64,000 nucleotides of DNA. Source: JBBDLF01 sp040879025. GTDB lineage: Bacteria; Pseudomonadota; Gammaproteobacteria; Pseudomonadales; Pseudohongiellaceae. The notes under the pieces were generated by a model. It saw only the letters and a program-made list of their open reading frames with translations. It had not been told where the DNA came from and ran no database searches. Location of the stretch: the NCBI GenBank assembly GCA_040879025.1, contig JBBDLF010000001.1, positions 1 to 64,000 of the forward strand, written 5' to 3'. The position numbers were made by a program, and so were the translations under genes. Positions 17,187-24,950 of this stretch are shown here, in pieces. Each line of letters opens with the position of its first letter. Position 1 is the first letter of the stretch.

Positions 17187-18129
17187 TCTGATCGGTTCAT
17201 TCGCGGCGATCTGGCTTGCTTTCTGGTTTAGTCTCAGCGTGCTGTCCGTGCTGCTTTACCCTGCTGTAAAGCGGCTGTTGTTTAACCTGCATCCCCGTTA
17301 CGGTAGTTCTCTTCTGCTGGGCTACTGGGCCGCCCCATTTTTACTGAGCCTGATCAGCACCACACTCTTGTTTCTGCCAGCTGTTGAGAGCCTGTTGGTG
17401 GGCAGTCATTGCCATGCTGCCTGTGATGACCATGTGCCCGTGGCACAATCGGCATTCCTCACTTGGCTGGGATTGGTACTGGCTGGCGGGATGCTGTCGG
17501 TTTGCCTGTACCGGCTCCTCAGCCACATCAAGGCTTCATTCGATCTGCGCCGACAATTCGGACTACTGGGAAATCCCCGTGCCGACTATCAGTTGATCGA
17601 CTCGCGGGAGCCTCTGGTGTTCACGCTGGGCTGGTGGCGGCCTGAAGTTTTCGTAAGTCACGGCATACTGGACCGCTGTGGCGGTGACGAGATGGACATC
17701 GTGCTGACTCATGAGAGGGAGCATCTTCGTCGACGGGATAATCTCAGACTGTTGCTGGCGCGGGTCTTCGGAATACTCTTGCCCGCTGCGTTGAGTAATC
17801 GGCTCATGGATGATCTGCGCCTGCTGACGGAGGAGGCCTGCGACTTTCAGGCCGCGGAAAATTTTGGCGAGGTGCGGGTAGCCGAAGTCCTGCTGAAAAT
17901 GCAGAAGCTGTTACAGGAACGCACGTTCCTGCCGCCGGGCGTCGCGATAGCCTTTGGTGAACGCGAGGTCGAGGAACGCATCGTAGCCTTGCTGGGTGCC
18001 GCGAAGCGTTACCGTCCATCCGCGGGACAGTTGGGCTCTCTGTGGGTTGCCCTGTTTCTCTGTCTCGTATTTATCGTCGAACCGTTGCATCACAGTTCAG
18101 AATGGTTGCTTCAAATCATCGGTGGTTGA
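17179..18129 (+). CDS. M56-family membrane metallopeptidase (BlaR1/MecR1-like, no sensor domain)
   Basis: The 316-residue integral membrane protein has helices near residues 5-27, 44-66, 92-112 and 285-303 and the zinc-protease motif HEREH at 178-182, followed by EEACD (about 218-222) as a possible third-ligand region. In the BlaR1 family such proteases inactivate the partner BlaI repressor. Unlike BlaR1 (about 585 residues) it stops soon after the last membrane helix and has no penicillin-binding sensor domain, so the signal must be sensed differently. GTG 17179 overlaps the repressor gene by 8 bp. A metallo-beta-lactamase-fold gene follows after 24 bp. Confidence 0.88.
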   Translation: MIDLIGSFAAIWLAFWFSLSVLSVLLYPAVKRLLFNLHPRYGSSLLLGYWAAPFLLSLISTTLLFLPAVESLLVGSHCHAACDDHVPVAQSAFLTWLGLVLAGGMLSVCLYRLLSHIKASFDLRRQFGLLGNPRADYQLIDSREPLVFTLGWWRPEVFVSHGILDRCGGDEMDIVLTHEREHLRRRDNLRLLLARVFGILLPAALSNRLMDDLRLLTEEACDFQAAENFGEVRVAEVLLKMQKLLQERTFLPPGVAIAFGEREVEERIVALLGAAKRYRPSAGQLGSLWVALFLCLVFIVEPLHHSSEWLLQIIGG

Positions 18130-18153
18130 GGTATATAGGTTGAGGAAAATAAT

Positions 18154-19236
18154 ATGACAAGAAGACGAACTGCATCCTCCACGGTCAAACTCACTTTAAT
18201 TGCCGGCTTCATACTCGCGGTGATGGCCAGTTATGCGCGTGGGCAGAACGAACCATTCGGCCGCGTCGTGGAAACCGATACTCATCGCTTTACTGAAATG
18301 GCTACCGGTGTCTGGCAGGCGACAGGCACTGGCACCGTCAATACAATGAGTAACGCCATGGTGCTGGAAGGGGCGTTCGACGTACTGGTAGTGGATTCTC
18401 ACGTGACGCCGGCCGCCGCCCGGGCACTGTTGGGTTCGATAGCCGAGTTGAACGACAAACCGGTGCGCTATCTGGTCAACACTCATTACCATTTTGATCA
18501 CGCTCACGGGAACCAGGCTTTTCCCCGCGAAGTGGAAATCATTGGCCACAGTTATACCCGCGCCAAGCTCAATGGCGAAATCGGCGATGTGCTGGAAGAA
18601 TCCACTTTTAGAAGCTTTACCGATGGCGTGCCCGCCACAGTCGCCAGGCTGGAACAGCAGGCCGCTGCGGAAACCGATCCGCAACGCAAGGCAGAGCTGG
18701 AGGAACGACACCGGGTGCAGAGAGATTATATGAACGCGCTGGACGAGGTGCAGCCCACCCCGCCGAACATCACTCTGGAAACCCGCATGACCCTGTTTCA
18801 GGCGGTGGACTGGGGCAGCCGCGAAGTGAGACTGATCCATCTGGGCAGAGCGCATACCGCCGGTGACGTCGTGGTATTTTTGCCACAGGAAGGTGTCATC
18901 TTTACTGGTGACATGATGGTGCCGTCGCTGCCGTACATGGGTGACGCCCATGTCAACGAGTGGCCCTCGACACTGGAAGGATTGAAATCACTCGACTTCG
19001 AAACCCTGTTGCCTGGCCATGGTCAGCCTCTGCAGGGCAAGGAAAGGATCAGCCATTTACAGGCCTACCTCGACGACCTCTGGCAGAAAACTGATGCTCT
19101 GCGGCGCGAGGGATTGTCCGCCGAACAGGCAGCCGAGCGCATAGACTTGACCAACCATAGCGATAATTATGCGCAAATTCGCGGACCTGGCGCCGACGTG
19201 CGGGCAATTCGCCGTATTTATGAACTGCTGGATTAG
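18154..19236 (+). CDS. Secreted metallo-beta-lactamase-fold hydrolase
   Basis: The 360-residue precursor has a signal peptide (VKLTLIAGFILAVMASYARG, cleavage near 30). The MBL zinc ligands are complete: HYHFDH (H111, H113, D115, H116), H234 in AHTAGD, D253 in FTGDMM and H289 in PGHG. An alpha-helical insert of about 55 residues (145-200) separates the first motif from the others. The fold includes class B beta-lactamases, lactonases, SoxH-like and other hydrolases; the HxHxDH plus GD and PGHG pattern does not by itself prove beta-lactam hydrolysis. Context with a BlaI repressor and M56 protease makes antibiotic or cell-wall-linked induction plausible, but inferred. Confidence 0.88.
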   Translation: MTRRRTASSTVKLTLIAGFILAVMASYARGQNEPFGRVVETDTHRFTEMATGVWQATGTGTVNTMSNAMVLEGAFDVLVVDSHVTPAAARALLGSIAELNDKPVRYLVNTHYHFDHAHGNQAFPREVEIIGHSYTRAKLNGEIGDVLEESTFRSFTDGVPATVARLEQQAAAETDPQRKAELEERHRVQRDYMNALDEVQPTPPNITLETRMTLFQAVDWGSREVRLIHLGRAHTAGDVVVFLPQEGVIFTGDMMVPSLPYMGDAHVNEWPSTLEGLKSLDFETLLPGHGQPLQGKERISHLQAYLDDLWQKTDALRREGLSAEQAAERIDLTNHSDNYAQIRGPGADVRAIRRIYELLD

Positions 19237-19277
19237 CGCCGGAAGGCGGACCTGTCAGACCGCCAGATCCGGCCACA

Positions 19278-20588
19278 TTATTCCAGCGGCTGATAAGCCC
19301 TCACTGAAAACGGTTTGTTGCTGTTGCTGTCGATGATCGATTGCATTGCGGTAACGCCCAGTTCCTGCCGTACCCGCAGGTGGCTATAGGATGTAATCTG
19401 CGTCATCATGATGCCGATCATTTCCTCAACCGGGTCCACCCAGAATACCGTGCCCCAGGCTCCACCCCACGTGAATGTGCCGGGCGTCAGCGGATCCCGT
19501 GACGCGGCCGGATCGGTCAGCACGCCGAAACCCAGGCCGAAGCCGTAGCCGGGTCCCCGCACATAGACGTTATGATCGCCACTGTGATTGGTAATCATCA
19601 GGTTGACCGTTTTTGGGCTCAGCAGTCTGACATCGTCGAGCTCGCCACCGTTGAGCAGCATCTGCGAAAAGCGCCAGTAATCGGAGATGGTGGATGATAA
19701 ACCGGCGACTCCGCCAAAGTAGGCAGTCTCGCGGTATTCCGGCGCGCGTGACAACTCGATGGTGTTGTTCTCGCCGCTGGGGCTGTAGACCGCGGCGACC
19801 CGGTTAATTTTTTCCCGTGGCACAATATAGAACGTATCCCGCATCTGCAATGGATCAAAGATCCGCTCCTGCAGGAAGTCACGCAGCGGCTGCCCGGAAA
19901 TACGTTCCACCAGAAGGGCCACGTAGTCGGTAGAACTGCCGTATTGCCAACTTTCGCCGGGGTGAAATGCCAGCGGCAGCGGCCCCCGCCTGACCAGCGT
20001 TTCCTCGAGGGTGGCGGCACGACCAAGCAACTCCGCTTCCTCCTCACGTAGCTGATCACGGGCGGGATCAAGCCCGGCGGTATGAGACAGAACATGACGG
20101 AAGGTAACGGGTTCTCTTGTTGCGGTGCGATAGCTGCCTTTTTCGTTATTGACCAGTACTTGTTTGTCAGCGATTTCCGGTATCCAGTCGCTGATCGGGT
20201 CGGTGAGCAAAAAATGGCCTTCTTCGTACAACATCATCAGCGCGGTGGAGACGATTGGTTTCGTCATGGACATAATGACAAAGATGCTGTCATCGGTCAT
20301 GGCCTCGCCGGTTTCCCGGCTTTTCATGCCCTGCGATTCCAGGTGGATCACTTTGCCTTTTCGGGCCACCAGCGTGATGGTCCCGGCAAGCAAGTCCTGA
20401 TCGATATAGCGTTGCATGGACGCGGACACCCGTTGCAGTCTTTCCGAGGAAACTCCGACACTTTCCGGCTCCGCGAAGGGCAGCTCCGCGGCCGTTGCAC
20501 TCCAGGAGAGCAGTACACAGACCAGCGCGCCGATGAGTGCTAGTGTCGGATTGCGTCGGCCACGTTGAAGAAGGGAATAATTGGCCAT
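19278..20588 (-). CDS. Serine beta-lactamase-family hydrolase (class C/esterase-like)
   Basis: The 436-residue precursor has a signal peptide (about residues 14-34). Catalytic motifs of the beta-lactamase/DD-peptidase fold are present: SxxK as SMTK (S107-K110), YxS as YGS (Y216-S218) and a third GGAWGT element (about 375-380) in place of KTG. This variant is typical of class C-related esterases and 6-aminohexanoate or D-amino-acid hydrolases. It is periplasmic. Its gene is convergent with the MBL-fold gene, 41 bp apart, so it is not in the BlaI operon. Substrate is unknown; proximity to the MBL suggests a shared context but is not proof. Confidence 0.9.
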   Translation of the reverse strand: MANYSLLQRGRRNPTLALIGALVCVLLSWSATAAELPFAEPESVGVSSERLQRVSASMQRYIDQDLLAGTITLVARKGKVIHLESQGMKSRETGEAMTDDSIFVIMSMTKPIVSTALMMLYEEGHFLLTDPISDWIPEIADKQVLVNNEKGSYRTATREPVTFRHVLSHTAGLDPARDQLREEEAELLGRAATLEETLVRRGPLPLAFHPGESWQYGSSTDYVALLVERISGQPLRDFLQERIFDPLQMRDTFYIVPREKINRVAAVYSPSGENNTIELSRAPEYRETAYFGGVAGLSSTISDYWRFSQMLLNGGELDDVRLLSPKTVNLMITNHSGDHNVYVRGPGYGFGLGFGVLTDPAASRDPLTPGTFTWGGAWGTVFWVDPVEEMIGIMMTQITSYSHLRVRQELGVTAMQSIIDSNSNKPFSVRAYQPLE

Positions 20589-20635
20589 GCGAGGCTCCTT
20601 GCTTATAGTGTGTTAATGACGGCATGGGACGGCAT

Positions 20636-20674
20636 GGGGTCGGTGGAGAATGATTCTCATTCGCCACCGACCCC
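20636..20674. repeat. REP-like palindrome, family GGGGTCGGTGG
   Basis: A 39-bp near-perfect palindrome reads GGGGTCGGTGG at one end and CCACCGACCCC at the other around a GAATGATTCTCATTC centre. A shorter copy occurs at 36730-36759, next to the valS stop codon. Here it lies just past the amtB stop codon. It is bordered by small tandem duplications: GACGGCATGG twice immediately to the left and GACCCCCA twice to the right. No U-tract is present. It resembles the palindromic ends of RAYT-associated REP elements; this is inferred. Confidence 0.65.
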
Positions 20675-20690
20675 CAGACCCCCAGTCGTG

Positions 20691-22010
20691 TTAGATGGAG
20701 TAGCCTTTTTCGTCATGGTCGGTGATATCGAGACCAACCTGCTCCTGCTCCGGGCTGACCCGGATGCCCGAGGAGAGCAAACCCACGACCTTGATAATAA
20801 TGAAGGTGACGACAGCGGTGTAGGTGGCTGTTGCGAGAATGCCGATGGCTTGCACGCCAACCTGGGAACCCATCGCCATGCCTTCCGCGTAACCATTCCC
20901 ACTGAAGACTCCGAGATTCTGTGAGACCAGGATGCCGGCCAGCAGGGTGCCGACCATGCCGCCGATGCCGTGGACAGGGAAGACATCCAGAGAGTCATCT
21001 ATTCTTAACCTGAGCTTGAGATAGCCGGTAAAGAAGTAGCAGATCGTGCCTCCCGCCAGGCCTACCAGTAATGCCCCGGCCGGTCCCACCGAACCGGATG
21101 CCGGAGTGATTGTGGCAAGCCCGGCGACCATTCCGGTAACCGCGCCCAGACCACTGGGTTTGCCATGCTTTACCCATTCAATAGCCATCCAACTGACGGC
21201 TCCAGCCGACGCCGACAAATGCGTGGCGAGCATTGCCATGCCCGCGGCACCGGTGGCGCCGAGTGCGCTGCCGGCGTTAAACCCGAACCAGCCTACCCAC
21301 AACATGCCCGCACCGGTAATTGTCATAGTCATATTGTGCGGCAGCATCCGGGTGGTGAGAAAACCGTTGCGCTGGCCCAGGCTTATCGCCAGTACCAGCG
21401 CAGCTACTCCAGCGGTGACGTGAACAACTGTTCCGCCGGCGAAATCAATCAAGCCCATTTGTCCGAGCCATCCTCCGCCCCATACCCAGTTGGCGACCGG
21501 AAAGTACACCAGCAAGACCCAGAGACCGGTAAACAGCAACATGGAAGAAAATTTAATGCGCTCGACAAACGCGCCAACGATGAGCGCCGGCGTAATAATG
21601 GCAAAGGTCATCTGAAAGGTGGCGAACAGCGACTCCGGAATGTCTCCGGACATGGAGTCCAGGACCACGCCGTTAAACAGCGCCTTGTCAAGACCCCCCC
21701 AGAAACCGGACTCCGAGGGGCCGAAGGCGATGCTGTAGCCCACCAGCAACCAGAGCAGGGAAACCACGGCGGCAATGGCAAAGCATTGCATCAGTACCGA
21801 CAGTACGTTTTTAGTCCGAACCAGACCGCCGTAAAACAGCGAGAGCCCGGGCAGGGTCATGAACAACACGAGCGCGGTTGAGGTGAGTACCCAGGCGGTG
21901 TTGCCCTCGTTCAGTTCATCCTGGGCGAAAGCCATTGACGGCACCAGCAACAGGCAGGGAAAGAGCAAAGTCACAAATTTCACTTTCATGGTCGTTCTTA
22001 TTTTTGTCAT
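20691..22010 (-). CDS. amtB: Ammonium transporter Amt
   Basis: The 439-residue precursor has a signal peptide (MKVKFVTLLFPCLLLVPSMAFAQ) and eleven membrane helices of the Amt/Rh fold. Recognisable landmarks include FYGGLVRTKN, the FQMTFAIITPAL segment of the outer gate, DFAGGTVVHVTAGVAAL with a channel histidine, and VHGIGGMVGTLL with the second histidine. It conducts ammonium into the cell and is gated by the PII protein GlnK, encoded 28 bp upstream in the same transcript. The start ATG 22010 has GAGG 8 nt before it; the frame stays open upstream but into non-Amt sequence. Confidence 0.95.
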   Translation of the reverse strand: MTKIRTTMKVKFVTLLFPCLLLVPSMAFAQDELNEGNTAWVLTSTALVLFMTLPGLSLFYGGLVRTKNVLSVLMQCFAIAAVVSLLWLLVGYSIAFGPSESGFWGGLDKALFNGVVLDSMSGDIPESLFATFQMTFAIITPALIVGAFVERIKFSSMLLFTGLWVLLVYFPVANWVWGGGWLGQMGLIDFAGGTVVHVTAGVAALVLAISLGQRNGFLTTRMLPHNMTMTITGAGMLWVGWFGFNAGSALGATGAAGMAMLATHLSASAGAVSWMAIEWVKHGKPSGLGAVTGMVAGLATITPASGSVGPAGALLVGLAGGTICYFFTGYLKLRLRIDDSLDVFPVHGIGGMVGTLLAGILVSQNLGVFSGNGYAEGMAMGSQVGVQAIGILATATYTAVVTFIIIKVVGLLSSGIRVSPEQEQVGLDITDHDEKGYSI

Positions 22011-22038
22011 CAAATAATCCTCTAACTGTAAGTCCCAA

Positions 22039-22377
22039 CTACAGTGCATCGTTACCGGTTTCTCCGGTTCGAATTCGAATCGTTTGTTCAAGATTACTGA
22101 CAAATATCTTGCCGTCTCCGATTTGTCCGGTATGTGCCGCCTTGCAAATGGCGTCAACCGCCTGGTCAAGCATGCCATCTTCTATCGCAACTTCAATTTT
22201 TGCCTTGGGCAGAAAATCGATGACATATTCAGCTCCGCGATAAAGCTCGGTGTGGCCTTTCTGGCGACCAAAGCCCTTGACCTCTGTGACGGTCATCCCG
22301 CTGACCCCGAGTTCAGACAAGGCCTCTCTTACGTCGTCGGATTTGAACGGTTTAATAATGGCGGTAATAAGTTTCAT
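22039..22377 (-). CDS. glnK: Nitrogen regulatory protein PII (GlnK/GlnB)
   Basis: The 112-residue protein is a typical PII: MKLITAIIKPFK N-terminus, T-loop KGHTELYRGAEY with the uridylylated Tyr51, and the ATP-binding GDGKIFVSNLE block. PII proteins sense 2-oxoglutarate, ATP and glutamine status and control AmtB, GlnE and NtrB. Its place directly before amtB argues for GlnK rather than GlnB. The ATG at 22377 has a GGAGAGAGA site about 5 nt upstream. Two NtrC-type sites lie 107-177 bp upstream of the start. No clear sigma-54 -24/-12 element was found between them and the gene. Confidence 0.95.
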   Translation of the reverse strand: MKLITAIIKPFKSDDVREALSELGVSGMTVTEVKGFGRQKGHTELYRGAEYVIDFLPKAKIEVAIEDGMLDQAVDAICKAAHTGQIGDGKIFVSNLEQTIRIRTGETGNDAL

Positions 22378-22483
22378 GCTTCTCTCTCCTGGCGGAATCG
22401 TTGAGCGTGACGGAGCAGACTTTAACATGAGGTTTGGCAAAGCACCAATGGTGAGCAGACCCTCAACGGCCGAGTTGAGCGCG

Positions 22484-22500
22484 TGTTCTGAAATGGTGCA
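22484..22500 (-). promoter_or_regulatory. Probable NtrC half-site, proximal
   Basis: The plus-strand sequence TGTTCTGAAATGGTGCA matches the right half of the NtrC consensus TGCACCA-N3-TGGTGCA exactly, while the left half is degenerate. It is centred 54 bp from the stronger site at 22538-22554, about five helical turns, so both would face the same side of DNA. The pair lies upstream of glnK-amtB, a standard NtrC target. Confidence 0.5.
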
Positions 22501-22537
22501 TGAGGGTCCGGGCAGGGCGATGCAGAAGAGCCAAAAA

Positions 22538-22554
22538 TGAACCATCTTGGTGCA
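22538..22554 (-). promoter_or_regulatory. Probable NtrC binding site, distal and strong
   Basis: The sequence TGAACCATCTTGGTGCA matches the NtrC consensus TGCACCA-N3-TGGTGCA at 13 of 14 defined positions. It is 161 bp upstream of the glnK start codon, in the enhancer position expected for nitrogen-limitation control of glnK-amtB. It sits beside the terminator of the MFS gene, so the regulatory region is compact. Confidence 0.65.
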
Positions 22555-22576
22555 TCGTTGTTAGGAAGTCTCAGGC

Positions 22577-22624
22577 AAAAAAAAAGGGCGGTCATTCGAG
22601 GGAGGGAGATGGGAATGACCGCCC
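22577..22624 (-). terminator. Rho-independent terminator of the MFS gene
   Basis: On the minus strand the RNA forms a perfect 12-bp stem (GGGCGGTCATTC with GAATGACCGCCC; arms 22613-22624 and 22586-22597 on the plus strand) with a 15-nt loop, followed by nine U (A tract 22577-22585). It begins 29 bp beyond the MFS stop codon and separates that transcript from glnK-amtB. Confidence 0.93.
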
Positions 22625-22652
22625 ACAAGGGAGGGACCGATTCATGCCAGGT

Positions 22653-23846
22653 TCATAGCGGCGCCCGTAACAGATATTGCACCGATTTGATGAGCGGTAG
22701 CATGATCAGCCCAAAGAAACAGATGGATGACACCGCAAGCACCAGAAACGCAGAGTGCAGTCCGTGGTATTCCGCCACATAGCCAATCAAGGGTCCGCTG
22801 ACAATAAAGGCCAGCCGAAAAGAGAAACCGGTAAGTGAATTCACCGTCGCCCGGAAGGCGCCAGGTACCCTTCGGTTAAGCGCATTCACCAGAATAACCT
22901 GGTTGAGTCCGCGGCCGAAAAACAACAACAGGCCAAGCACCATGCCGGCCCCTCCATCCACAATGGCCAGTCCGAACAATCCCACAATGGGCAACACGCC
23001 AATCAGTGCCAGTGAAAATATTGCACCGTGGTGGCGTTCGATGACATATCCAATCCGCGAGGCCACACCGGTAGTAATGCTTTGCAGACACCAGAGCACG
23101 CCGAACACCGCGAGGCTGATTCCCTGAGACTCCCAGTAAGGCTGCACCAGCCAGGCCACATGCAACGTGGCCAGGTTGTAAGCGGGAATCGCTATAAACA
23201 CGTTACGCAGCACAGGGTCTGCATACCATATGAACCGAAGTATCGTTGCCAGCCGGAGATCATGACCTGACTCTTCTTCGCGAGATGGCGGTTCAGCCAG
23301 TTGCAGGGCCAGGCCCAGACAAATCCATGCACTGACTGACTGGATTATTATCATCAGATCGAACGAGTACATGGCGAGCACGCCACCGAACAACGCGCCG
23401 AGACCTTCGGCCAGTGATTTGAGGAAACCCAGATGTGCAATTCCGCTGCTATGGGGAAGATCCTCTTCCTGCAGTGCCCTTTGGCTGTCATAGAGCAAGG
23501 CCAGGTCCGCGCCCGACAGCAGGCTTGCAGCGACACCGACCGTTACTTCAAAAATCACAAGACCGGCGAAGCCATCCACCAGGTTTAGATAGAAATATCC
23601 GAGACCGTGGGCGACGCTGCCGCAGATCAGAGCAATTCGCCGTCCAAGCAGATCCGCAAAATAACCCGATGGTGCTTCGAGCAGAACAATAGTCAATGCA
23701 TAAATGACCTGCAGGTAGAAAATCTCGCTGAGGCTTAAACCCTTCGACATAAAAAAGGGCACAATGACCGGCATGATCACCATGAAGCTGTGGGAAAACG
23801 CCAGACCGTATATCAGTTTGATGTTTCTTTGTATTTTTTCGAGCAC
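22653..23846 (-). CDS. Major facilitator superfamily permease
   Basis: The 397-residue protein has twelve predicted membrane helices in two halves. The loop between helices 2 and 3 carries GYFADLLGRRIAL, a version of the MFS motif A. It probably exports a small molecule such as a drug or metabolite; the substrate is not predictable. GTG 23846 is chosen because GAGGA precedes it by 6 nt; longer in-frame starts up to 23918 run back to the edge of the terminator. A strong terminator with U-tract lies about 70 nt upstream of the start codon within the gene's own leader, and another ends the gene at 22577. Confidence 0.85.
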   Translation of the reverse strand: MLEKIQRNIKLIYGLAFSHSFMVIMPVIVPFFMSKGLSLSEIFYLQVIYALTIVLLEAPSGYFADLLGRRIALICGSVAHGLGYFYLNLVDGFAGLVIFEVTVGVAASLLSGADLALLYDSQRALQEEDLPHSSGIAHLGFLKSLAEGLGALFGGVLAMYSFDLMIIIQSVSAWICLGLALQLAEPPSREEESGHDLRLATILRFIWYADPVLRNVFIAIPAYNLATLHVAWLVQPYWESQGISLAVFGVLWCLQSITTGVASRIGYVIERHHGAIFSLALIGVLPIVGLFGLAIVDGGAGMVLGLLLFFGRGLNQVILVNALNRRVPGAFRATVNSLTGFSFRLAFIVSGPLIGYVAEYHGLHSAFLVLAVSSICFFGLIMLPLIKSVQYLLRAPL

Positions 23847-23916
23847 GAGCGATCCTCTACCCGCAGTGACTGGGTATTGATAAATTTCCCTGTCGGGAAA
23901 ATTCTTTGAAAGAAGC

Positions 23917-23959
23917 AAAAAAAAAGACCTCTAAGCCTGGTTCGGACTTGGAGGTCTTT
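23917..23959 (-). terminator. Intrinsic terminator in the MFS leader (candidate attenuator)
   Basis: Minus-strand RNA: arm AAAGACCTCCAAG (plus 23947-23959), 11-nt loop, arm CTTAGAGGTCTTT (plus 23923-23935), with one mismatch in 13 bp, then U (nine T counting the stem end; plus 23917-23925). No minus-strand gene lies upstream for over 500 bp, so it terminates either an untranslated or leader RNA, or the MFS transcript itself. An upstream segment (plus 23994-24002, RNA GGCTTGGAG) can pair with the terminator's 5' arm over 9 bp including one G-U, which is what an antiterminator would do. Confidence 0.8.
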
Positions 23960-24500
23960 CTTTGAATCTGCTGTGACTAATTACAAGAAATTACTCCAAG
24001 CCGGACCTCCAGGTCTTTTCCACGCATACGCACACCACGCGACCCGGTAGGGACGGAGAGTGGTGGGGCATGCTGGAATTAATTGTCAGGCTATTAATAT
24101 TCACAATATTTATCTTGTCAGGTAGTCAGGCTCATTCATGGTGGACGGCGTAACGCTGTCGGTCCGGATTAAACCGGTACACATTGTTAGAACGGCACGC
24201 GCATTGTAGCTTCTTCAAAATGCCTGTCAACTGTTATGGAGGGTTTCTGGAACGATTACAACAAAGCAGCCTGTCGGCACTGCATACTTCTGGTCACTGA
24301 TTGTTGGACCGGCCCGGGATAACTTATTCAGCCCCGGTTCAGGCACAAGGTGTTATAAATCCCGGACTGTAGCCCTGATTCATTGCCTGTAACTTTTCCA
24401 GTCGGGTAACGTCCAAACAAGAAATGGGTGGAAATGGGTGGCGGGTTCTGTCTATCGGAGCCTCAGCCCCTGAAGAAGAAAACCAACCGGGAGAAGAAAT
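23960..24500. promoter_or_regulatory. Long intergenic region: MFS leader/promoter and upstream of the lipoprotein gene
   Basis: No protein gene longer than a leader peptide is supported. On the minus strand, CTGACA at 24118-24123 and TATTAA at about 24095-24100 with a 17-bp-class spacer form a plausible promoter reading toward the MFS gene, in an AT-rich patch (24075-24120). From 24140 to 24440 I see only short palindromes such as CCGGATTAAACCGG near 24163-24176. The 10-bp unit AAATGGGTGG is tandemly repeated near 24422-24441, just before the lipoprotein gene. Confidence 0.4.
23977..24027 (-). CDS. Candidate 16-residue leader peptide
   Basis: ATG 24027 to TAG 23979 encodes MRGKDLEVRLGVISCN. 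The reading frame covers the segments able to pair with the downstream terminator arm (plus 23994-24002 and 24004-24010), so ribosome position on it could decide termination. Its ribosome site is weak. An overlapping GTG frame upstream (MVCVCVEKTWRSGLE, ending with TAA at 23992-23994) is an alternative. No run of one amino acid that would mark a biosynthetic attenuator is present. Offered as a hypothesis only. Confidence 0.25.
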   Translation of the reverse strand: MRGKDLEVRLGVISCN

Positions 24501-24860
24501 ATGACCAGAATAGTGCTGCTAGTGGCCGCATGCTTTTCTCTGTCAGCTTGTCTGTTGACAGTCAATTCTGACAGCAGAAACCTCCAGTCAGTATGGAATG
24601 AAGCCGATGTTCACCGTATACAGCTTGGCCAGTCCGATATTGACTGGGTGCGCACCTCATTCGGAGAGCCCGCCACCCGGCTAAGCTATGCCGATGGCAC
24701 CGAAATCTGGAAATATCGGAACCGGTCGGAAAAAGATACCGAGGTTGGCCTGTTTCTGCTGTTTTCCGTGGATGTGGAAGAGGAGCGAATCGAGACGCTG
24801 TCAATTGAGTTTATGGACGGATTCGTAAGCAACTACTGGATTGAAGAAGACCGGTTCTGA
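24501..24860 (+). CDS. Small lipoprotein with SmpA/OmlA-like domain
   Basis: The 119-residue precursor has a lipoprotein signal with lipobox LSAC (Cys17). The mature part contains the pattern of the SmpA/BamE fold: an early helix VHRIQLGQSDIDWVRTSFGEPATRLSYADGTEIWKYRNR, where the (I/L)G.s..dV...fG.P....... W.Y spacing is visible, then beta strands. Such lipoproteins assist outer-membrane assembly or have unknown envelope roles. It is shorter and more divergent than BamE. GGGAGAAGAAAT precedes the start. The gene is isolated, with the next gene convergent. Confidence 0.7.
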   Translation: MTRIVLLVAACFSLSACLLTVNSDSRNLQSVWNEADVHRIQLGQSDIDWVRTSFGEPATRLSYADGTEIWKYRNRSEKDTEVGLFLLFSVDVEEERIETLSIEFMDGFVSNYWIEEDRF

Positions 24861-24950
24861 GGGGGCTCTTTATTGCCTGCTGTTTGTCGTTTGTCCGTGC
24901 CCTTTCGCGTTCACCCTGCATGGGGGAAACGTACAGAACCGGCTGAATAC

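Noticed and set aside
19237..19277. Possible serine hydrolase membership in the BlaI operon
   Set aside because: The hydrolase gene is on the opposite strand and convergent, so it cannot be in the same transcript.
24236..24322. Short plus-strand frame starting ATGGAGGGTTTC in the long intergenic region
   Set aside because: About 28 codons, no ribosome site, no membrane or signal character; chance frame.
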